A stretch of 64,000 nt of DNA from Psychrobacillus glaciei (GTDB lineage Bacteria; Bacillota; Bacilli; Bacillales_A; Planococcaceae): the NCBI RefSeq assembly GCF_008973485.1, contig NZ_CP031223.1:2666001-2730000 (forward strand). Reading direction: 5' to 3'. Positions 9,727 through 18,848 of the stretch are shown here, in pieces (position 1 is the stretch's first letter; every line of letters starts with the position of its first letter). Under the pieces are notes generated by a model that saw only the letters and a list, made by a program, of their open reading frames with translations, did not search any database and was not told the DNA's origin. The position numbers were made by a program, and so were the translations under genes.

Positions 9727-9981
9727 AATTTCATAAATAGCATTTAATTCTTCAAACACGAACAATGCTTATTTTATTGATGGGAGCGACAGGCGGTGAC
9801 TCCAGACGGAGGCCAACAGGATGTTGGTCACGAAGGCGTTGCCACACGATGTGGCGCTCTTAGCCTTCGTTCCACGGAGATATATGAGACATCGTAAACG
9901 ACGCGAATGCGGCGGTGATGGCTCATTTCTCACCCCGCGGAAAGCGTCCGCCTATAGCGGAAATTACGCTGATTAATGAAT
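9727..9981 (+). repeat. MITE-like palindromic repeat, family B copy 1 (solo)
   Basis: A 255 bp non-coding element between tRNA-Arg and ysnB. It starts AATTTCATAAATAGCA and ends with a degenerate inverted copy (GCTGATTAATGAATA). The core (9784-9960) opens GACAGGCGGTGACTCC and closes GGAAAGCGTCCGCC. It contains nested hairpins, among them GCCACACGATGTGGC and a CGAAGGC/GCCTTCG stem. The core is nearly the same as in copies near 24600, 30890 and 44000. No reading frame is conserved. The stretch 9517-9726 before it holds nothing I can identify. Confidence 0.75.
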
Positions 9982-10091
9982 AGTATATTATACATACTTT
10001 TACATTTCCCTTTTAATATTGTCTCTGTTTTATGCTCTAACTTTAAATTATGAAATTGATTAACTCACAAATTAATAACACATTTATATCT

Positions 10092-10592
10092 TTAACATTC
10101 AAAATGAACTTGTTCAAGTAATCGATGTTCTTCAGAAAAAAAGGATACCCTCCATTGCTTGTCCAACTTTTCCACGATTGCATAGCTTTTTTCTTTTCTT
10201 CCCCGCGGCTGATGTATACTACCTGGATTCACAAAAAGAATGCCATTATTTACTTCTGCACCGAGCAAATGAGAGTGACCAAAGAATACAACGGACGCTT
10301 GTACTTCTTGTGCACGATAATAAATTGGCAAAAGCGTTGATTTTATTTGATATAAGTGTCCGTGCGTCACATAGATTGTTTCATTTTTCACTTGAAAAGT
10401 AATTTCATTAGGAAAGTTAGGATCAAAATCACAATTCCCTTTGACAACATGTACGGATTTATTTTCAAAATAAGAAAAGTCCAGTTCACTATCACCACAA
10501 TGAATCACAGCGTCCACATCTTGGTGAACCTGTATAACCTGTTCCATCGTTTTTGTGTCACCATGTGTATCACTAAATACTAATAATTTCAT
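10092..10592 (-). CDS. ysnB: YfcE/YsnB-family metallophosphoesterase
   Basis: Small cytosolic calcineurin-type phosphodiesterase of 166 residues. Metal-binding motifs in order: FSDTHGD (7-13), CGDSE (near 36-40), KGNCDF (near 51-56), VTHGH and FFGHSHLLG. The natural substrate of the family is not settled. It sits 16 bp after rdgB, the same order as in B. subtilis (rph-ysnA-ysnB), and is the last gene of that unit. Confidence 0.9.
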   Translation of the reverse strand: MKLLVFSDTHGDTKTMEQVIQVHQDVDAVIHCGDSELDFSYFENKSVHVVKGNCDFDPNFPNEITFQVKNETIYVTHGHLYQIKSTLLPIYYRAQEVQASVVFFGHSHLLGAEVNNGILFVNPGSIHQPRGRKEKSYAIVEKLDKQWRVSFFSEEHRLLEQVHFEC

Positions 10593-10608
10593 CGGATTAC
10601 CTACTCAA

Positions 10609-11202
10609 TTAGAATAACTTGGCAATATGTTCGGAAAGTTTTTTAATCGCGTTTCCTCTGTGAGAAATTGCTCCTTTTTCTTCCGCGGATAGCTCTGCCA
10701 TCATTTTATTTTCAGATGGAACATAAAAGATCGGGTCATAACCGAATCCGTTAGTGCCTTTTCTTTCTTTTGCTATGATACCTTCGCAAGTGCCTCTTAC
10801 GGTTACTGATTCTAAATTTGGAGATGCGATTGCAATTGCGCAAACGAATCTAGCAGTGCGATTTAGTTCCTCCACGTTTACAAGCTCTTCAAGTACTTTA
10901 TCGATATTTGCTTCGTCGCTTTTCGCTTCTCCAGCATATCTCGCAGAATAGATACCTGGTCGGCCGTCTAGAGCGTCAATTTCAAGTCCACTATCATCAG
11001 CTATCACCATCGTTTGTAAACGCTCAGAAAGGGCTGTCGCTTTAATTAATGCATTCTCTTCAAATGTAGTACCTGTTTCTTCTACATCCATATCGTCTGC
11101 CACATCATGCAATGTTAGCACATCATATCCGAGAGGTCCGAATAGTGCTTCAAAGTCCTTTGCTTTTCCTTTATTCTTAGTAGCAATAATTATTTTTTTC
11201 AT
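10609..11202 (-). CDS. rdgB: XTP/dITP diphosphatase (RdgB/HAM1 family)
   Basis: Nucleotide-pool sanitising pyrophosphatase removing dITP, XTP and related non-canonical triphosphates. It has 197 residues. The nucleotide-binding start [15 protein letters not shown], the middle motif [26 protein letters not shown] and the C-terminal GFGYDPIF and SHRGNAI motifs are all present. Its ATG overlaps the rph TGA (ATGA at 11199-11202), which suggests translational coupling. Equivalent to B. subtilis ysnA. Confidence 0.95.
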   Translation of the reverse strand: MKKIIIATKNKGKAKDFEALFGPLGYDVLTLHDVADDMDVEETGTTFEENALIKATALSERLQTMVIADDSGLEIDALDGRPGIYSARYAGEAKSDEANIDKVLEELVNVEELNRTARFVCAIAIASPNLESVTVRGTCEGIIAKERKGTNGFGYDPIFYVPSENKMMAELSAEEKGAISHRGNAIKKLSEHIAKLF

Positions 11203-11963
11203 TCTGTTACCTGTCCTTTATCGCCAATTTTGGTCGCTAATTCACCAAGTGCAGCACGTTGAACATCCATTAGTTGTTGAATACCGATTTCTCCAAACTC
11301 TAGTAACTCCAACAATTGTTTTTTGGAGAACGTGGATTCCTCACCTGTACCTTGAAGTTCTACATATTCTCCACTGCTCGTTTGCACGATATTCATATCA
11401 ACAGAAGCTGTGGAATCCTCTTCATAATTTAAATCTAATACGACACCAATGTTCTCAACTATCCCAACACTTGTTGCAGCTAAATATTCACGTACCGGGA
11501 ATACCGGTAAACCCTTTTCATTGTATAGTTTTCCAAGTGCAATTGATAAGGCAACAAAAGCCCCTGTAATACTTGTCGTTCTCGTTCCACCATCTGCTTG
11601 TATAACATCACAGTCGATCCATATCGTTTTCTCTCCAATGCTTTCTAGATCCACGACTGAACGTAATGCTCGTCCTATTAGACGTTGAATCTCCATGGTA
11701 CGACCTGTAACCTTCCCTTTAGATGCTTCTCTTTGTGTGCGCGATTCTGTAGCACGAGGCAGCATGGAATACTCCGCTGTTATCCAGCCTTTACCTTGTC
11801 CTCTTAAAAAAGGTGGTACACGGTCCTCTATTGTTGCATTACAAATCACTTTAGTTCGTCCTACCGTTATTAATACGGAGCCTTCCGGATGAATTAAATA
11901 ATCTGTTTCAATTTGTATATCTCTTAATTGATTTACATCTCTACCATCAGTTCTCGTTGTCAT
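11199..11963 (-). CDS. rph: ribonuclease PH
   Basis: Phosphorolytic 3'-5' exoribonuclease that trims tRNA 3' ends. The frame opens at TTG 11981, but that codon precedes the ribosome site AAGGAG. The start is ATG 11963 ([14 protein letters not shown]), giving 254 residues as usual for the family. Motifs [20 protein letters not shown] and [19 protein letters not shown] are present. Overlaps rdgB by four bases. In B. subtilis gerM lies between racE and rph; here only about 75 bp with a terminator separate them. Confidence 0.95.
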   Translation of the reverse strand: MTTRTDGRDVNQLRDIQIETDYLIHPEGSVLITVGRTKVICNATIEDRVPPFLRGQGKGWITAEYSMLPRATESRTQREASKGKVTGRTMEIQRLIGRALRSVVDLESIGEKTIWIDCDVIQADGGTRTTSITGAFVALSIALGKLYNEKGLPVFPVREYLAATSVGIVENIGVVLDLNYEEDSTASVDMNIVQTSSGEYVELQGTGEESTFSKKQLLELLEFGEIGIQQLMDVQRAALGELATKIGDKGQVTE

Positions 11964-11995
11964 ATATGTCTCCTTTTTCAAACGGCCATGTAAGC

Positions 11996-12038
11996 AAAAG
12001 AAAACCCTGTTTTTCGAGGATTCTCAAGCTGACAGGGT
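11996..12038 (-). terminator. terminator after racE
   Basis: On the minus strand ACCCTGT (12038-12032) pairs with ACAGGGT (12010-12004), followed by TTTTCTTTT. The hairpin abuts the racE stop codon. It implies that rph-rdgB-ysnB has its own promoter or depends on readthrough. Confidence 0.65.
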
Positions 12039-12835
12039 CATGTGAATGATATAGTTCTTACATCTGCATTCGGTAATTCTAACCACTTTTCTACGATTGT
12101 CTTGAATATGGGAATAGATCCAGTTGTATAAAAAATCGGTTTTTTATAGCCGGCAATTGGATTATGCATGTGATGGAAGTTTAAATATCCCAATACTTCT
12201 TGGGCAGTTTCCTCCGCTGAAGAAAGTACTATTACCTGTGGACCAACTGATTCCTCAATATATAGTTGCAATAGAGGGTAATGAGTACAACCAAGAATAA
12301 CAGTATCGAATTGTTCGTTTTTTAATGGTAATAACGTATTAATAACCATATTACGAGCAAATTCACCTTCATACTCATTGCTTTCGACAAGAGGCACAAA
12401 GGTAGGACAAGCAAGAGGAATCACTTTACTGGACGTATTTAAAGAAGCAATCGCAGTTTCATAAGCTCCGCTTTTAATCGTACCGCTTGTACCTAACACT
12501 ACAATTTCATTTTTTTTTGTGGCTTTCATAGCAGCACGCGCCCCAGGAAAAATAACGCCAATTACTGGAAAAGGCAATTTTTTGCCCAATGAATTAAGTG
12601 CTACTGCCGTTGCTGTATTACAAGCTATAACAAGCATTTTTATATTCATTTTAGACAAAGCAATTGCCATCTGCCAGGTAAATTTGCGTACTTCTTCTTC
12701 AGAACGTGGTCCATATGGACATCTTGCAGTATCACCTATATAAATAATTTCTTCATTCGGCAATAGTCGCATTATTTCTTTTGCAACCGTTAACCCGCCA
12801 ACTCCAGAGTCTATAACGCCAATCGGGGCTTTCAC
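12038..12835 (-). CDS. racE: glutamate racemase
   Basis: Makes D-glutamate for peptidoglycan. It has 265 residues with GVIDSGVGGLTV, GDTARCPYGPRS, the first catalytic cysteine in VIACNTATA and the second in LGCTHYPLL, so it is fully active by sequence. The start is GTG 12835 after GAGGAATTCAA. It follows the MarR gene by 9 bp, as racE follows ysmB in B. subtilis. Confidence 0.95.
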   Translation of the reverse strand: MKAPIGVIDSGVGGLTVAKEIMRLLPNEEIIYIGDTARCPYGPRSEEEVRKFTWQMAIALSKMNIKMLVIACNTATAVALNSLGKKLPFPVIGVIFPGARAAMKATKKNEIVVLGTSGTIKSGAYETAIASLNTSSKVIPLACPTFVPLVESNEYEGEFARNMVINTLLPLKNEQFDTVILGCTHYPLLQLYIEESVGPQVIVLSSAEETAQEVLGYLNFHHMHNPIAGYKKPIFYTTGSIPIFKTIVEKWLELPNADVRTISFT

Positions 12836-12844
12836 TTGAATTCC

Positions 12845-13303
12845 TCAGTTCTTTTTCATCTCTTGGTGTAGTTTTTCTAGTAATGTAGATAGATTCGCTA
12901 CTTCGTCTGAATTAAATTGATCTAGTATGTCTTCTAAATAATGTTGTCTTTTGACAATTACTTCTTCTATTATACGTTCGCCCTCTTTTAACAAATGTAT
13001 ACGCACTACTCGACGATCTTGTTCATCTCTTATTCTTTGAACAAGCTCACTCTTTTCCATACGATCAATTAAATCGGTCGTTGTACTAAAAGCTAAATAC
13101 ATTTTATTTGATAAATCACCAATTGTCATATCTCCATGCTCCAAGAGCCATTGTAGTGCCACAAACTGTGGGGGAGTAATTGTATAGGCATGTAACATTT
13201 GACGCCCTTTTTGCTTTATAATACCAGATATATGTCTAAGTTCTTTTTCTAAAAAAGCGACTTCATCATGATTATGTTTTACACTCTTTATTTCATCAGC
13301 CAT
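12845..13303 (-). CDS. MarR-family transcriptional regulator (YsmB-like)
   Basis: A 152-residue winged-helix regulator. A helical N-terminus is followed by the MarR core (QFVALQWLLEHGDMTIGDLS) and the wing motif IRDEQDRRVVRIHLLKEG. The start is ATG 13303; an upstream GTG at 13315 sits on top of the ribosome site GAGGAG. Position between gerE and racE matches B. subtilis ysmB. Target genes are unknown. The 209 bp upstream (13304-13512) shows no further gene. Confidence 0.85.
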   Translation of the reverse strand: MADEIKSVKHNHDEVAFLEKELRHISGIIKQKGRQMLHAYTITPPQFVALQWLLEHGDMTIGDLSNKMYLAFSTTTDLIDRMEKSELVQRIRDEQDRRVVRIHLLKEGERIIEEVIVKRQHYLEDILDQFNSDEVANLSTLLEKLHQEMKKN

Positions 13304-13512
13304 CTGTTCCTTCACTCCTCAAAACGATACATACTAAGTATTATTGTGACGTGTTCTGAGGAAAATGGCAAGGATTCTAAATAAATTACGTCGCAGCGTA
13401 TTTTAGCATAGATTTTTAGTAGAGGTCGAAAGATAAACTTCTATACAAAATCTTTAACATCTACCGAAGACTTTAACCCCATTCAGTAGCAGACTTTAGC
13501 TGCAGAATAAGG

Positions 13513-13743
13513 TTAATTCAACGACAATTCACCTAAACGTAATAATTCAACAATTGCTTGAGACCTACCCGATACCCCAAGTTTTTGTATCGTATTAGAA
13601 ATATGATTTCTTACTGTTTTTTCACTTATAGATAACTGAATAGATATTTCTTTTGTAGAATGATCTTCTACTAATAACTGAAAAATTTGACGTTCCCTGT
13701 TCGTCAGTATTGATCGATGCTGATTACTATCATACAATGCCAT
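13513..13743 (-). CDS. gerE: spore coat regulator GerE (LuxR family)
   Basis: A 76-residue LuxR-type DNA-binding protein controlling late mother-cell coat genes. It consists almost only of the helix-turn-helix: LTNRERQIFQLLVEDHSTKE, then EKTVRNHISNTIQKLGV and ending LLRLGELSLN. Length and sequence agree closely with B. subtilis GerE. It is the strongest single sign that the organism forms endospores. Confidence 0.95.
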   Translation of the reverse strand: MALYDSNQHRSILTNRERQIFQLLVEDHSTKEISIQLSISEKTVRNHISNTIQKLGVSGRSQAIVELLRLGELSLN

Positions 13744-13808
13744 AGCCCCCTATCCACTCTTCTACTAACGTATGTAGCGTAGGGAAAGTAGGTGACGGCT
13801 AGTTATGC

Positions 13809-14252
13809 TCACTTTTTAAAAATTTTTATTTCTTCCTCAGACCATTTAGAACCTTTTCCAGTTTTTTTATCAATCTGAACAATCGTTCCCCTACCAGTAA
13901 AGATGATTTCACCTTTTTCATTCTTTGCCATGTAATGAAGATCAGCGGATGAAGAACCAACAGAATTTGCTTTTACATAAATACGTAATTTCTCGTCAAA
14001 AAAGACTTGCTTCATATAATTACATTGCAAATCAGCTACCACAGGAATCTTTTCACCATTCGGATTTAGCCATTCATTCATTAACTTTATATGTTTTAAA
14101 TATTCTATACGGGCATATTCAAAATATGCAAACGTTACCGTATTGTTTAAATGACCATACATATCTGTTTCAGAAAAACGAACACTTACCTCTGAATAAA
14201 ACGTAAATTCCTTTTCCCAACTCATTAAATCTTGTATGTAACTAATTTTCAT
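13809..14252 (-). CDS. 4HBT-type acyl-CoA thioesterase (YsmA-like)
   Basis: A 147-residue hot-dog thioesterase. The motif RFSETDMYGHLNNTVTFAYF includes the catalytic aspartate of the 4-hydroxybenzoyl-CoA thioesterase type. The frame opens at 14288, but GGGGGAT lies seven bases before ATG 14252, so the start is MKISYIQ. It is located between sdhB and gerE as ysmA is in B. subtilis. A perfect palindrome 20-40 bp upstream may regulate it. Confidence 0.82.
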   Translation of the reverse strand: MKISYIQDLMSWEKEFTFYSEVSVRFSETDMYGHLNNTVTFAYFEYARIEYLKHIKLMNEWLNPNGEKIPVVADLQCNYMKQVFFDEKLRIYVKANSVGSSSADLHYMAKNEKGEIIFTGRGTIVQIDKKTGKGSKWSEEEIKIFKK

Positions 14253-14270
14253 CGTGACAATCCCCCAAAT

Positions 14271-14290
14271 AAATGAATAGTTATTCATTT
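14271..14290. promoter_or_regulatory. palindromic operator candidate upstream of ysmA
   Basis: AAATGAATAGTTATTCATTT is a perfect 20 bp palindrome, 19 bp before the ysmA start. It resembles the FadR box in front of fadR in this window (TGAATGATTATTCATTCA) but has a shorter core. A TetR-type repressor, possibly FadR, could bind here. The assignment is inference. Confidence 0.4.
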
Positions 14291-14303
14291 ATTGTATCAG
14301 ACA

Positions 14304-14344
14304 AATAAAAAATCTGCATAGAAATAAATATTCTACACAGATTT
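14304..14344 (-). terminator. terminator downstream of the sdh operon
   Basis: Minus-strand AAATCTGTGTAGAA (14344-14331) pairs with TTCTATGCAGATTT (14323-14310) with one mismatch, followed by a T-rich run. It lies about 230 bp past sdhB, beyond repeat C. Confidence 0.65.
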
Positions 14345-14385
14345 CCTATTAACAGCCCATAGAAAGTAAAACCCTTTCTACTTAG

Positions 14386-14570
14386 AAACTGTCTAGACTC
14401 CAGCACCTTTCCCTCGGGGTCAAATGTGAAATTACTGCGGCGGCTGAGGAACTGCCTCCTTGGCCCGCATGACGCGGGTCATGTCTGCTTTGCCACAGGA
14501 TGTGGCGAAGCAGACCTACACTAAACTCATTTGCCTGTCGGGTTAGAAATAGGCGATTGCGCTTTTCTTT
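14386..14570. repeat. palindromic intergenic repeat, family C
   Basis: A 185 bp non-coding stretch between sdhB and the sdh terminator. It contains a 15 bp near-perfect hairpin (GTCTGCTTTGCCACA at 14483-14497 with its complement ending 14515) and a CCCGC/GCGGG stem. Its arms CTCGGGGTCAAATG and CATTTGCCTGTCGGG nearly complement each other. It ends GCGCTTTTCTTT, directly beside the sdhB stop. From memory it resembles intergenic palindromes scattered in Bacillaceae genomes. Only one copy is in this window. Confidence 0.55.
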
Positions 14571-14572
14571 TA

Positions 14573-15349
14573 TTAGTCAACCATGTGGTCGCTTCCGAAG
14601 AAGTTTTTGAACATTTGAACCGTTGTATCACGGTTTAATGCTGCAATGGAAGTTGTTAATGGAATACCTTTTGGACATGCAACAACACAGTTTTGAGCGT
14701 TACCACAGTTTGCAAGGCCACCATCACCCATAATTTCATTTAAACGTTCGTCTTTATTCATAGCACCAGTTGGATGTGCATTGAATAAACGAACTTGTGA
14801 AAGTGGTGCTGGGCCCATAAATGAAGAACCACTATTAACGTTCGGACATGCTTCCAAACATACACCACAAGTCATACATTTTGACAACTCATATGCCCAT
14901 TGACGTTTACGTTCAGGCATGCGAGGTCCTTCACCAAGATCGTAAGAACCATCGATAGGAACCCAAGCTTTCACTTTTTTCAAAGAGTCAAACATGCGTG
15001 TACGGTCCACTTGAAGATCTCGAACAACTGGGAAAGTTTTCATTGGTGCCAAACGAATAGGTTGTGTCAGTTTATCTATAAGAGCAGAACAAGACTGACG
15101 TGGCTTATCGTTAATTACCATCGAACAAGCCCCACATACCTCTTCCAAACAGCTCATATCCCAAGTTACTGGAGTGGTAGCTTTACCGTCCGTATTAACT
15201 GGATTTTGTCGAATCTCCATTAACGCAGAAATAACATTCATATTTGGACGCCAGTTCACTTCGAATTTTTCCCAATAAGGTGTAGATTCTGGTGTATTTT
15301 GACGTAATATTTCAACTTGTACTTTTTTTGTTTCTGTTGCTGTAACCAT
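14573..15349 (-). CDS. sdhB: succinate dehydrogenase iron-sulfur subunit
   Basis: Electron-transfer subunit of complex II, 258 residues. The 2Fe-2S cysteines lie in CLEEVCGACSMVINDKPRQSC. The 4Fe-4S and 3Fe-4S cysteines lie in CMTCGVCLEACPN and CGNAQNCVVACPKG. The start codon follows the sdhA stop after two bases, and its ribosome site lies inside sdhA (GGGAGAAAATTAATA), so translation is likely coupled. Confidence 0.96.
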   Translation of the reverse strand: MVTATETKKVQVEILRQNTPESTPYWEKFEVNWRPNMNVISALMEIRQNPVNTDGKATTPVTWDMSCLEEVCGACSMVINDKPRQSCSALIDKLTQPIRLAPMKTFPVVRDLQVDRTRMFDSLKKVKAWVPIDGSYDLGEGPRMPERKRQWAYELSKCMTCGVCLEACPNVNSGSSFMGPAPLSQVRLFNAHPTGAMNKDERLNEIMGDGGLANCGNAQNCVVACPKGIPLTTSIAALNRDTTVQMFKNFFGSDHMVD

Positions 15350-15351
15350 TA

Positions 15352-17112
15352 TTAATTTTCTCCCTTCTTAGAAGAATAATCACGTTTACGAGGTGCAACA
15401 AGTGATACATCTATATCTTCGTAATGGAAAATCGGAGCTCCAGTAGTTGGATCAAATTTAGCCATCGTCGTCTTCATAAATTCTTCATCATTACGTTCCG
15501 GGAAATCCGGTTTATAATGTGCTCCACGGCTTTCGTTACGATTCAGCGCACCTAATGTAATTACACGTGCTAAATATAGCATATTTTTTAATTGACGAGT
15601 AAATGATGCACCTTGGTTAGACCATTGTTGTGTATCATCCATATTAATATTTTCGTATCGTTCAAGTAACTCTAGGATTTTTTTGTCAGTAGCTTCAAGT
15701 TTGTCGTTGTAACGAACAACCGTTACATTATCTGTCATCCACTCACCTAGTTCTTTATGAATTAAGTAAGCATTTTCAGTACCTTTCATCGCTAACGTTT
15801 GATCCCATTTTTCTTGTTCAAGTTTAACTTCCGCATCAAAAATAACATCGTCCATATCTACTGCATGAGTATTCAAGCCTCTCATATATTTCACTGCATT
15901 AGGACCTGCAACACTACCGCCAAATACAGCAGATAGCAATGAGTTGGCTCCTAAACGGTTGGCTCCATGCTGTGAATAATCACATTCTCCTGCAGCAAAT
16001 AATCCAGGGATATTCGTCATTTGATCGTAATCTACCCATAATCCTCCCATAGAATAGTGAACGGCCGGGAAAATTTTCATCGGAACTTTACGTGGGTCAT
16101 CACCAGTGAATTTCTCATAGATTTCGATAATGCCACCTAATTTAACGTCAAGTTCATGTGAATCTTTATGAGAAAGGTCTAGATAAACCATGTTTTCACC
16201 GTTAATACCTAGTTTTTGGTTAACACATACATCGAAAATTTCACGTGTTGCAATATCACGTGGAACAAGATTCCCATAAGTAGGGTATTTTTCCTCAAGG
16301 AAATACCAAGGTTTACCGTCTTTGTATGTCCAAATCCGTCCACCTTCACCTCGTGCAGATTCTGACATTAAGCGTAATTTGTCATCACCAGGAATTGCTG
16401 TTGGATGAATTTGGATAAATTCTCCGTTTGCATAATGAGCTCCTTGTTGATATACAATTGATGCTGCAGAACCAGTGTTAATGATTGAGTTTGTCGTTTT
16501 ACCGAAAATAATTCCTGGCCCACCAGTTGCCATAATAACAGCATCTCCGCGGAATGCACGAATTTCCATTGTTTGAAGGTTTTGTGCTTTAATACCACGA
16601 CAAACGCCTTCATTATCTTTTATTATTCCAAGGAATTCCCATCCTTCGAATTTTGTAACTAATCCATCGACTTCAAATCGACGAACTTGCTCATCCAAAG
16701 CATAAAGTAATTGTTGACCAGTCGTTGCTCCCGCGAAAGCAGTGCGGTGCATTAATGTACCACCGAAACGACGGAAGTCTAATAACCCTTCAGGTGTTCG
16801 ATTAAACATAACACCCATACGGTCAAATAAGTGAATTATTCCAGGTGCAGCATCTGCCATAGCTTTTACTGGAGGTTGATTTGCTAAGAAGTCCCCACCA
16901 TATACAGTGTCATCTAAATGAACTGTTGGTGAATCACCTTCACCTTTTGTATTTACAGCTCCGTTAATACCACCTTGAGCACAAACAGAGTGTGAGCGTT
17001 TTACAGGAACTATTGAAAATAGGTCTACATGCGTGCCATCTTCGGCCGCTTTCATTGTTGCCATTAATCCAGCTAATCCACCGCCGACAACAATTAGTTT
17101 ACTTTTTGCCAT
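15352..17112 (-). CDS. sdhA: succinate dehydrogenase flavoprotein subunit
   Basis: Oxidises succinate to fumarate in the TCA cycle and feeds menaquinone through SdhBC. The FAD Rossmann start is IVVGGGLAGLMATMKAAEDG and the covalent-FAD histidine is in HSVCAQGGING. The active site region is HPTAIPGDD and later RGEGGRIW. The upstream codon 17130 precedes the ribosome site AGGAGTGAG; the start is ATG 17112 (MAKSKLIV), 586 residues, the normal Bacillus length. Confidence 0.96.
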   Translation of the reverse strand: MAKSKLIVVGGGLAGLMATMKAAEDGTHVDLFSIVPVKRSHSVCAQGGINGAVNTKGEGDSPTVHLDDTVYGGDFLANQPPVKAMADAAPGIIHLFDRMGVMFNRTPEGLLDFRRFGGTLMHRTAFAGATTGQQLLYALDEQVRRFEVDGLVTKFEGWEFLGIIKDNEGVCRGIKAQNLQTMEIRAFRGDAVIMATGGPGIIFGKTTNSIINTGSAASIVYQQGAHYANGEFIQIHPTAIPGDDKLRLMSESARGEGGRIWTYKDGKPWYFLEEKYPTYGNLVPRDIATREIFDVCVNQKLGINGENMVYLDLSHKDSHELDVKLGGIIEIYEKFTGDDPRKVPMKIFPAVHYSMGGLWVDYDQMTNIPGLFAAGECDYSQHGANRLGANSLLSAVFGGSVAGPNAVKYMRGLNTHAVDMDDVIFDAEVKLEQEKWDQTLAMKGTENAYLIHKELGEWMTDNVTVVRYNDKLEATDKKILELLERYENINMDDTQQWSNQGASFTRQLKNMLYLARVITLGALNRNESRGAHYKPDFPERNDEEFMKTTMAKFDPTTGAPIFHYEDIDVSLVAPRKRDYSSKKGEN

Positions 17113-17159
17113 GTTTATCTCACTCCTCATTTAATAGTAGTTGAACTTGTAGAAGGATC

Positions 17160-17771
17160 TTATCTAAACGCTAATAGAGCTTGTACACCAACTACAGATA
17201 ACGCTAAGAAGATTACTAATGTTACATATGTAACAATTTGTTGGGATTTAGGTGATTGCGTAAAGCCCCAGCTAACTAAGAATGACCAAATACCATTAGC
17301 TAAATGGAATGTAGCAGCTACTATCCCAACGATATAAAAGCCAAACATCCATGGATTTGATAAAATATTTGCCATCATATCAAAATTAACTTCATCCCCT
17401 GCGATTGCCGTTTGAATCTTCGTTTCAAAAACATGCCAGGCAATAAATACAACAAGAAAAATTCCAGTAAATCGTTGTAAAATAAATAAATAATTACGAA
17501 GAGTACCAAAATTTTTCGGATTATTTTTCGCTGTAAATGCAATGTAAATTCCGTAAAATGCGTGGAACAATAATGGTAAATAAATTATGAAGATTTCCAT
17601 TATAAGCAAAAACGGCAAACTTTCCATAAAATTCGATGCGTTATTAAATGCATCTGCTCCTCTTGTAGCAAAATGGTTTACTACTAAATGTACCATCAAA
17701 AACAAACCAACAGGAATTATTCCTAAAAGTGAATGTAATCGACGCCAGTAAAATTCGCGATTTTTCGACAA
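17160..17771 (-). CDS. sdhC: succinate dehydrogenase cytochrome b558 subunit
   Basis: Membrane anchor of complex II with five predicted transmembrane helices and conserved haem-ligand histidines (RRLHSLLG, MVHLVVNHF, LFHAFYG, AWHVFETKI, TFHLANG). The frame opens at TTG 17789, which overlaps GAGGGGGG. A second TTG at 17771 is properly spaced and gives MSKNREFYWRRLHSLLG, matching the B. subtilis start and its length of about 202. The 291 bp upstream to yslB must hold the operon promoter; I could not fix it. Confidence 0.93.
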   Translation of the reverse strand: MSKNREFYWRRLHSLLGIIPVGLFLMVHLVVNHFATRGADAFNNASNFMESLPFLLIMEIFIIYLPLLFHAFYGIYIAFTAKNNPKNFGTLRNYLFILQRFTGIFLVVFIAWHVFETKIQTAIAGDEVNFDMMANILSNPWMFGFYIVGIVAATFHLANGIWSFLVSWGFTQSPKSQQIVTYVTLVIFLALSVVGVQALLAFR

Positions 17772-18062
17772 AACAGTTGCCCCCCTCAATTTTCCATTTG
17801 GCTTACTTGAATACTATTGTAAAAAAGCAATAGAATTCACCACTTTTTCACATCATCATGTTACGTATTTATGACATATCCATTGTACTCTCATCATTTT
17901 AGAGCGTCAAGGCATCTTTATTTTTTTCTAAAATCTAAAAGCTTACATCTTTCTATAATGATTCGTTTCCTTTTTCACAAACTATTACTCTTACCAACTG
18001 AATTTTTTTCTGATAAAATAAACAAGTACAAATGACATTTTTTTAGAAAGAAGGGTTGCTAC

Positions 18063-18476
18063 TTGAATGAAAAGGAACATTCACATGTAACTTCCTTTGG
18101 ATATGAATTAATACGAGATCACGTTCTTGCTTCTATTCTCGGAAAACATGAAAAAGATATTTTATACTGGGCCGGAAAAGATCTAGCCCGAAAGTTTCCA
18201 CTGTATACCATGGAGGAAGCTTTAACGTTCTTTCAAGAAGCTGGTTGGGGGACTTTGGAGTTAGAAAAAACAACGAAGGATTCCGCCTACTATACTTTAG
18301 AAACGTATAATTTGCCACAAAGCGGACTTAGTAGAAGCCATCGATTAGAAGCTGGATTTTTAGCCGAACAACAACAAAAAATTGGTGGGTATATGGCAGA
18401 GTGCTTTGACGAACAAGTAAAGAAAAATGGAATTGTTACGTTTCAGATCAAATGGGACTTGAAAGCAACTATCTAA
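18063..18476 (+). CDS. yslB: YslB family protein (DUF2507)
   Basis: A 137-residue cytosolic protein of unknown function, divergent from sdhC exactly as in B. subtilis. It starts at TTG 18063 (MNEKEHSHVTSFGYELIRDH) after AAGAAGGG; the nearby ATG at 18067 is out of frame. It has the compact alpha/beta pattern of the family, with SHRLEAGFLAEQQQ and a C-terminal VTFQIKWD. It is followed by a strong terminator. Confidence 0.85.
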   Translation: MNEKEHSHVTSFGYELIRDHVLASILGKHEKDILYWAGKDLARKFPLYTMEEALTFFQEAGWGTLELEKTTKDSAYYTLETYNLPQSGLSRSHRLEAGFLAEQQQKIGGYMAECFDEQVKKNGIVTFQIKWDLKATI

Positions 18477-18555
18477 ACTAACCGATTTGCATTTAAAACA
18501 AAAGCAATGTAAATGTCGTACAGTACATTGCTCGCTTAGATTAAAGATAAGAAAA

Positions 18556-18590
18556 ACCGGGCAAAAAGACGCCCGGTCCTTTTTTGTTTA
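18556..18590. terminator. bidirectional terminator between yslB and the zinc-ribbon gene
   Basis: ACCGGGC (18556-18562) pairs with GCCCGGT (18571-18577). A T run follows on the plus strand and the minus strand has GGTTTTT. The minus-strand zinc-ribbon gene stops at 18588-18590, so the hairpin serves both converging genes. Confidence 0.8.
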
Positions 18591-18848
18591 TTTTACGTCA
18601 GATATTTTATACACCATTCCATGTATTCCTTTGTATACCCTCGGATACATTTGCGCTCCACACTGCTCACATTCAAACATGGGTGGAACAGTTGGATCTC
18701 CATCGTCCATTCGATCGAAGTCTCTTACCACTTGATAAGGAATTTTCTCTTCCGCATCACACAGTAGACATTCGTATATTACTGGTGCCTTGATAATAGT
18801 TGGTTTGCTTTTGTTTTTCTTTTTGCGTGGTTTGCTGACTGGTGAAAT
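18588..18848 (-). CDS. small zinc-ribbon protein of unknown function, 5' end disturbed by an IS91-like element
   Basis: An open frame ending at TAA 18588 encodes about 80 residues: a basic N-terminus (KPRKKKNKSKPTIIKAP), a first CxxC (YECLLCDAEE), an acidic linker (RDFDRMDDGDPTVPP) and a second CxxC (FECEQCGAQMYPR). This reads like a native zinc-ribbon protein. There is no ATG/GTG/TTG start: the frame passes GTC AGC AAA at 18839 and ATT at 18848 to a TGA at 18857. The 5' third overlaps the IS91-type transposase gene in another frame. I infer that insertion removed the original start. Whether an ATT start is used is unknown. Confidence 0.6.
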   Translation of the reverse strand: MSPVSKPRKKKNKSKPTIIKAPVIYECLLCDAEEKIPYQVVRDFDRMDDGDPTVPPMFECEQCGAQMYPRVYKGIHGMVYKISDVK

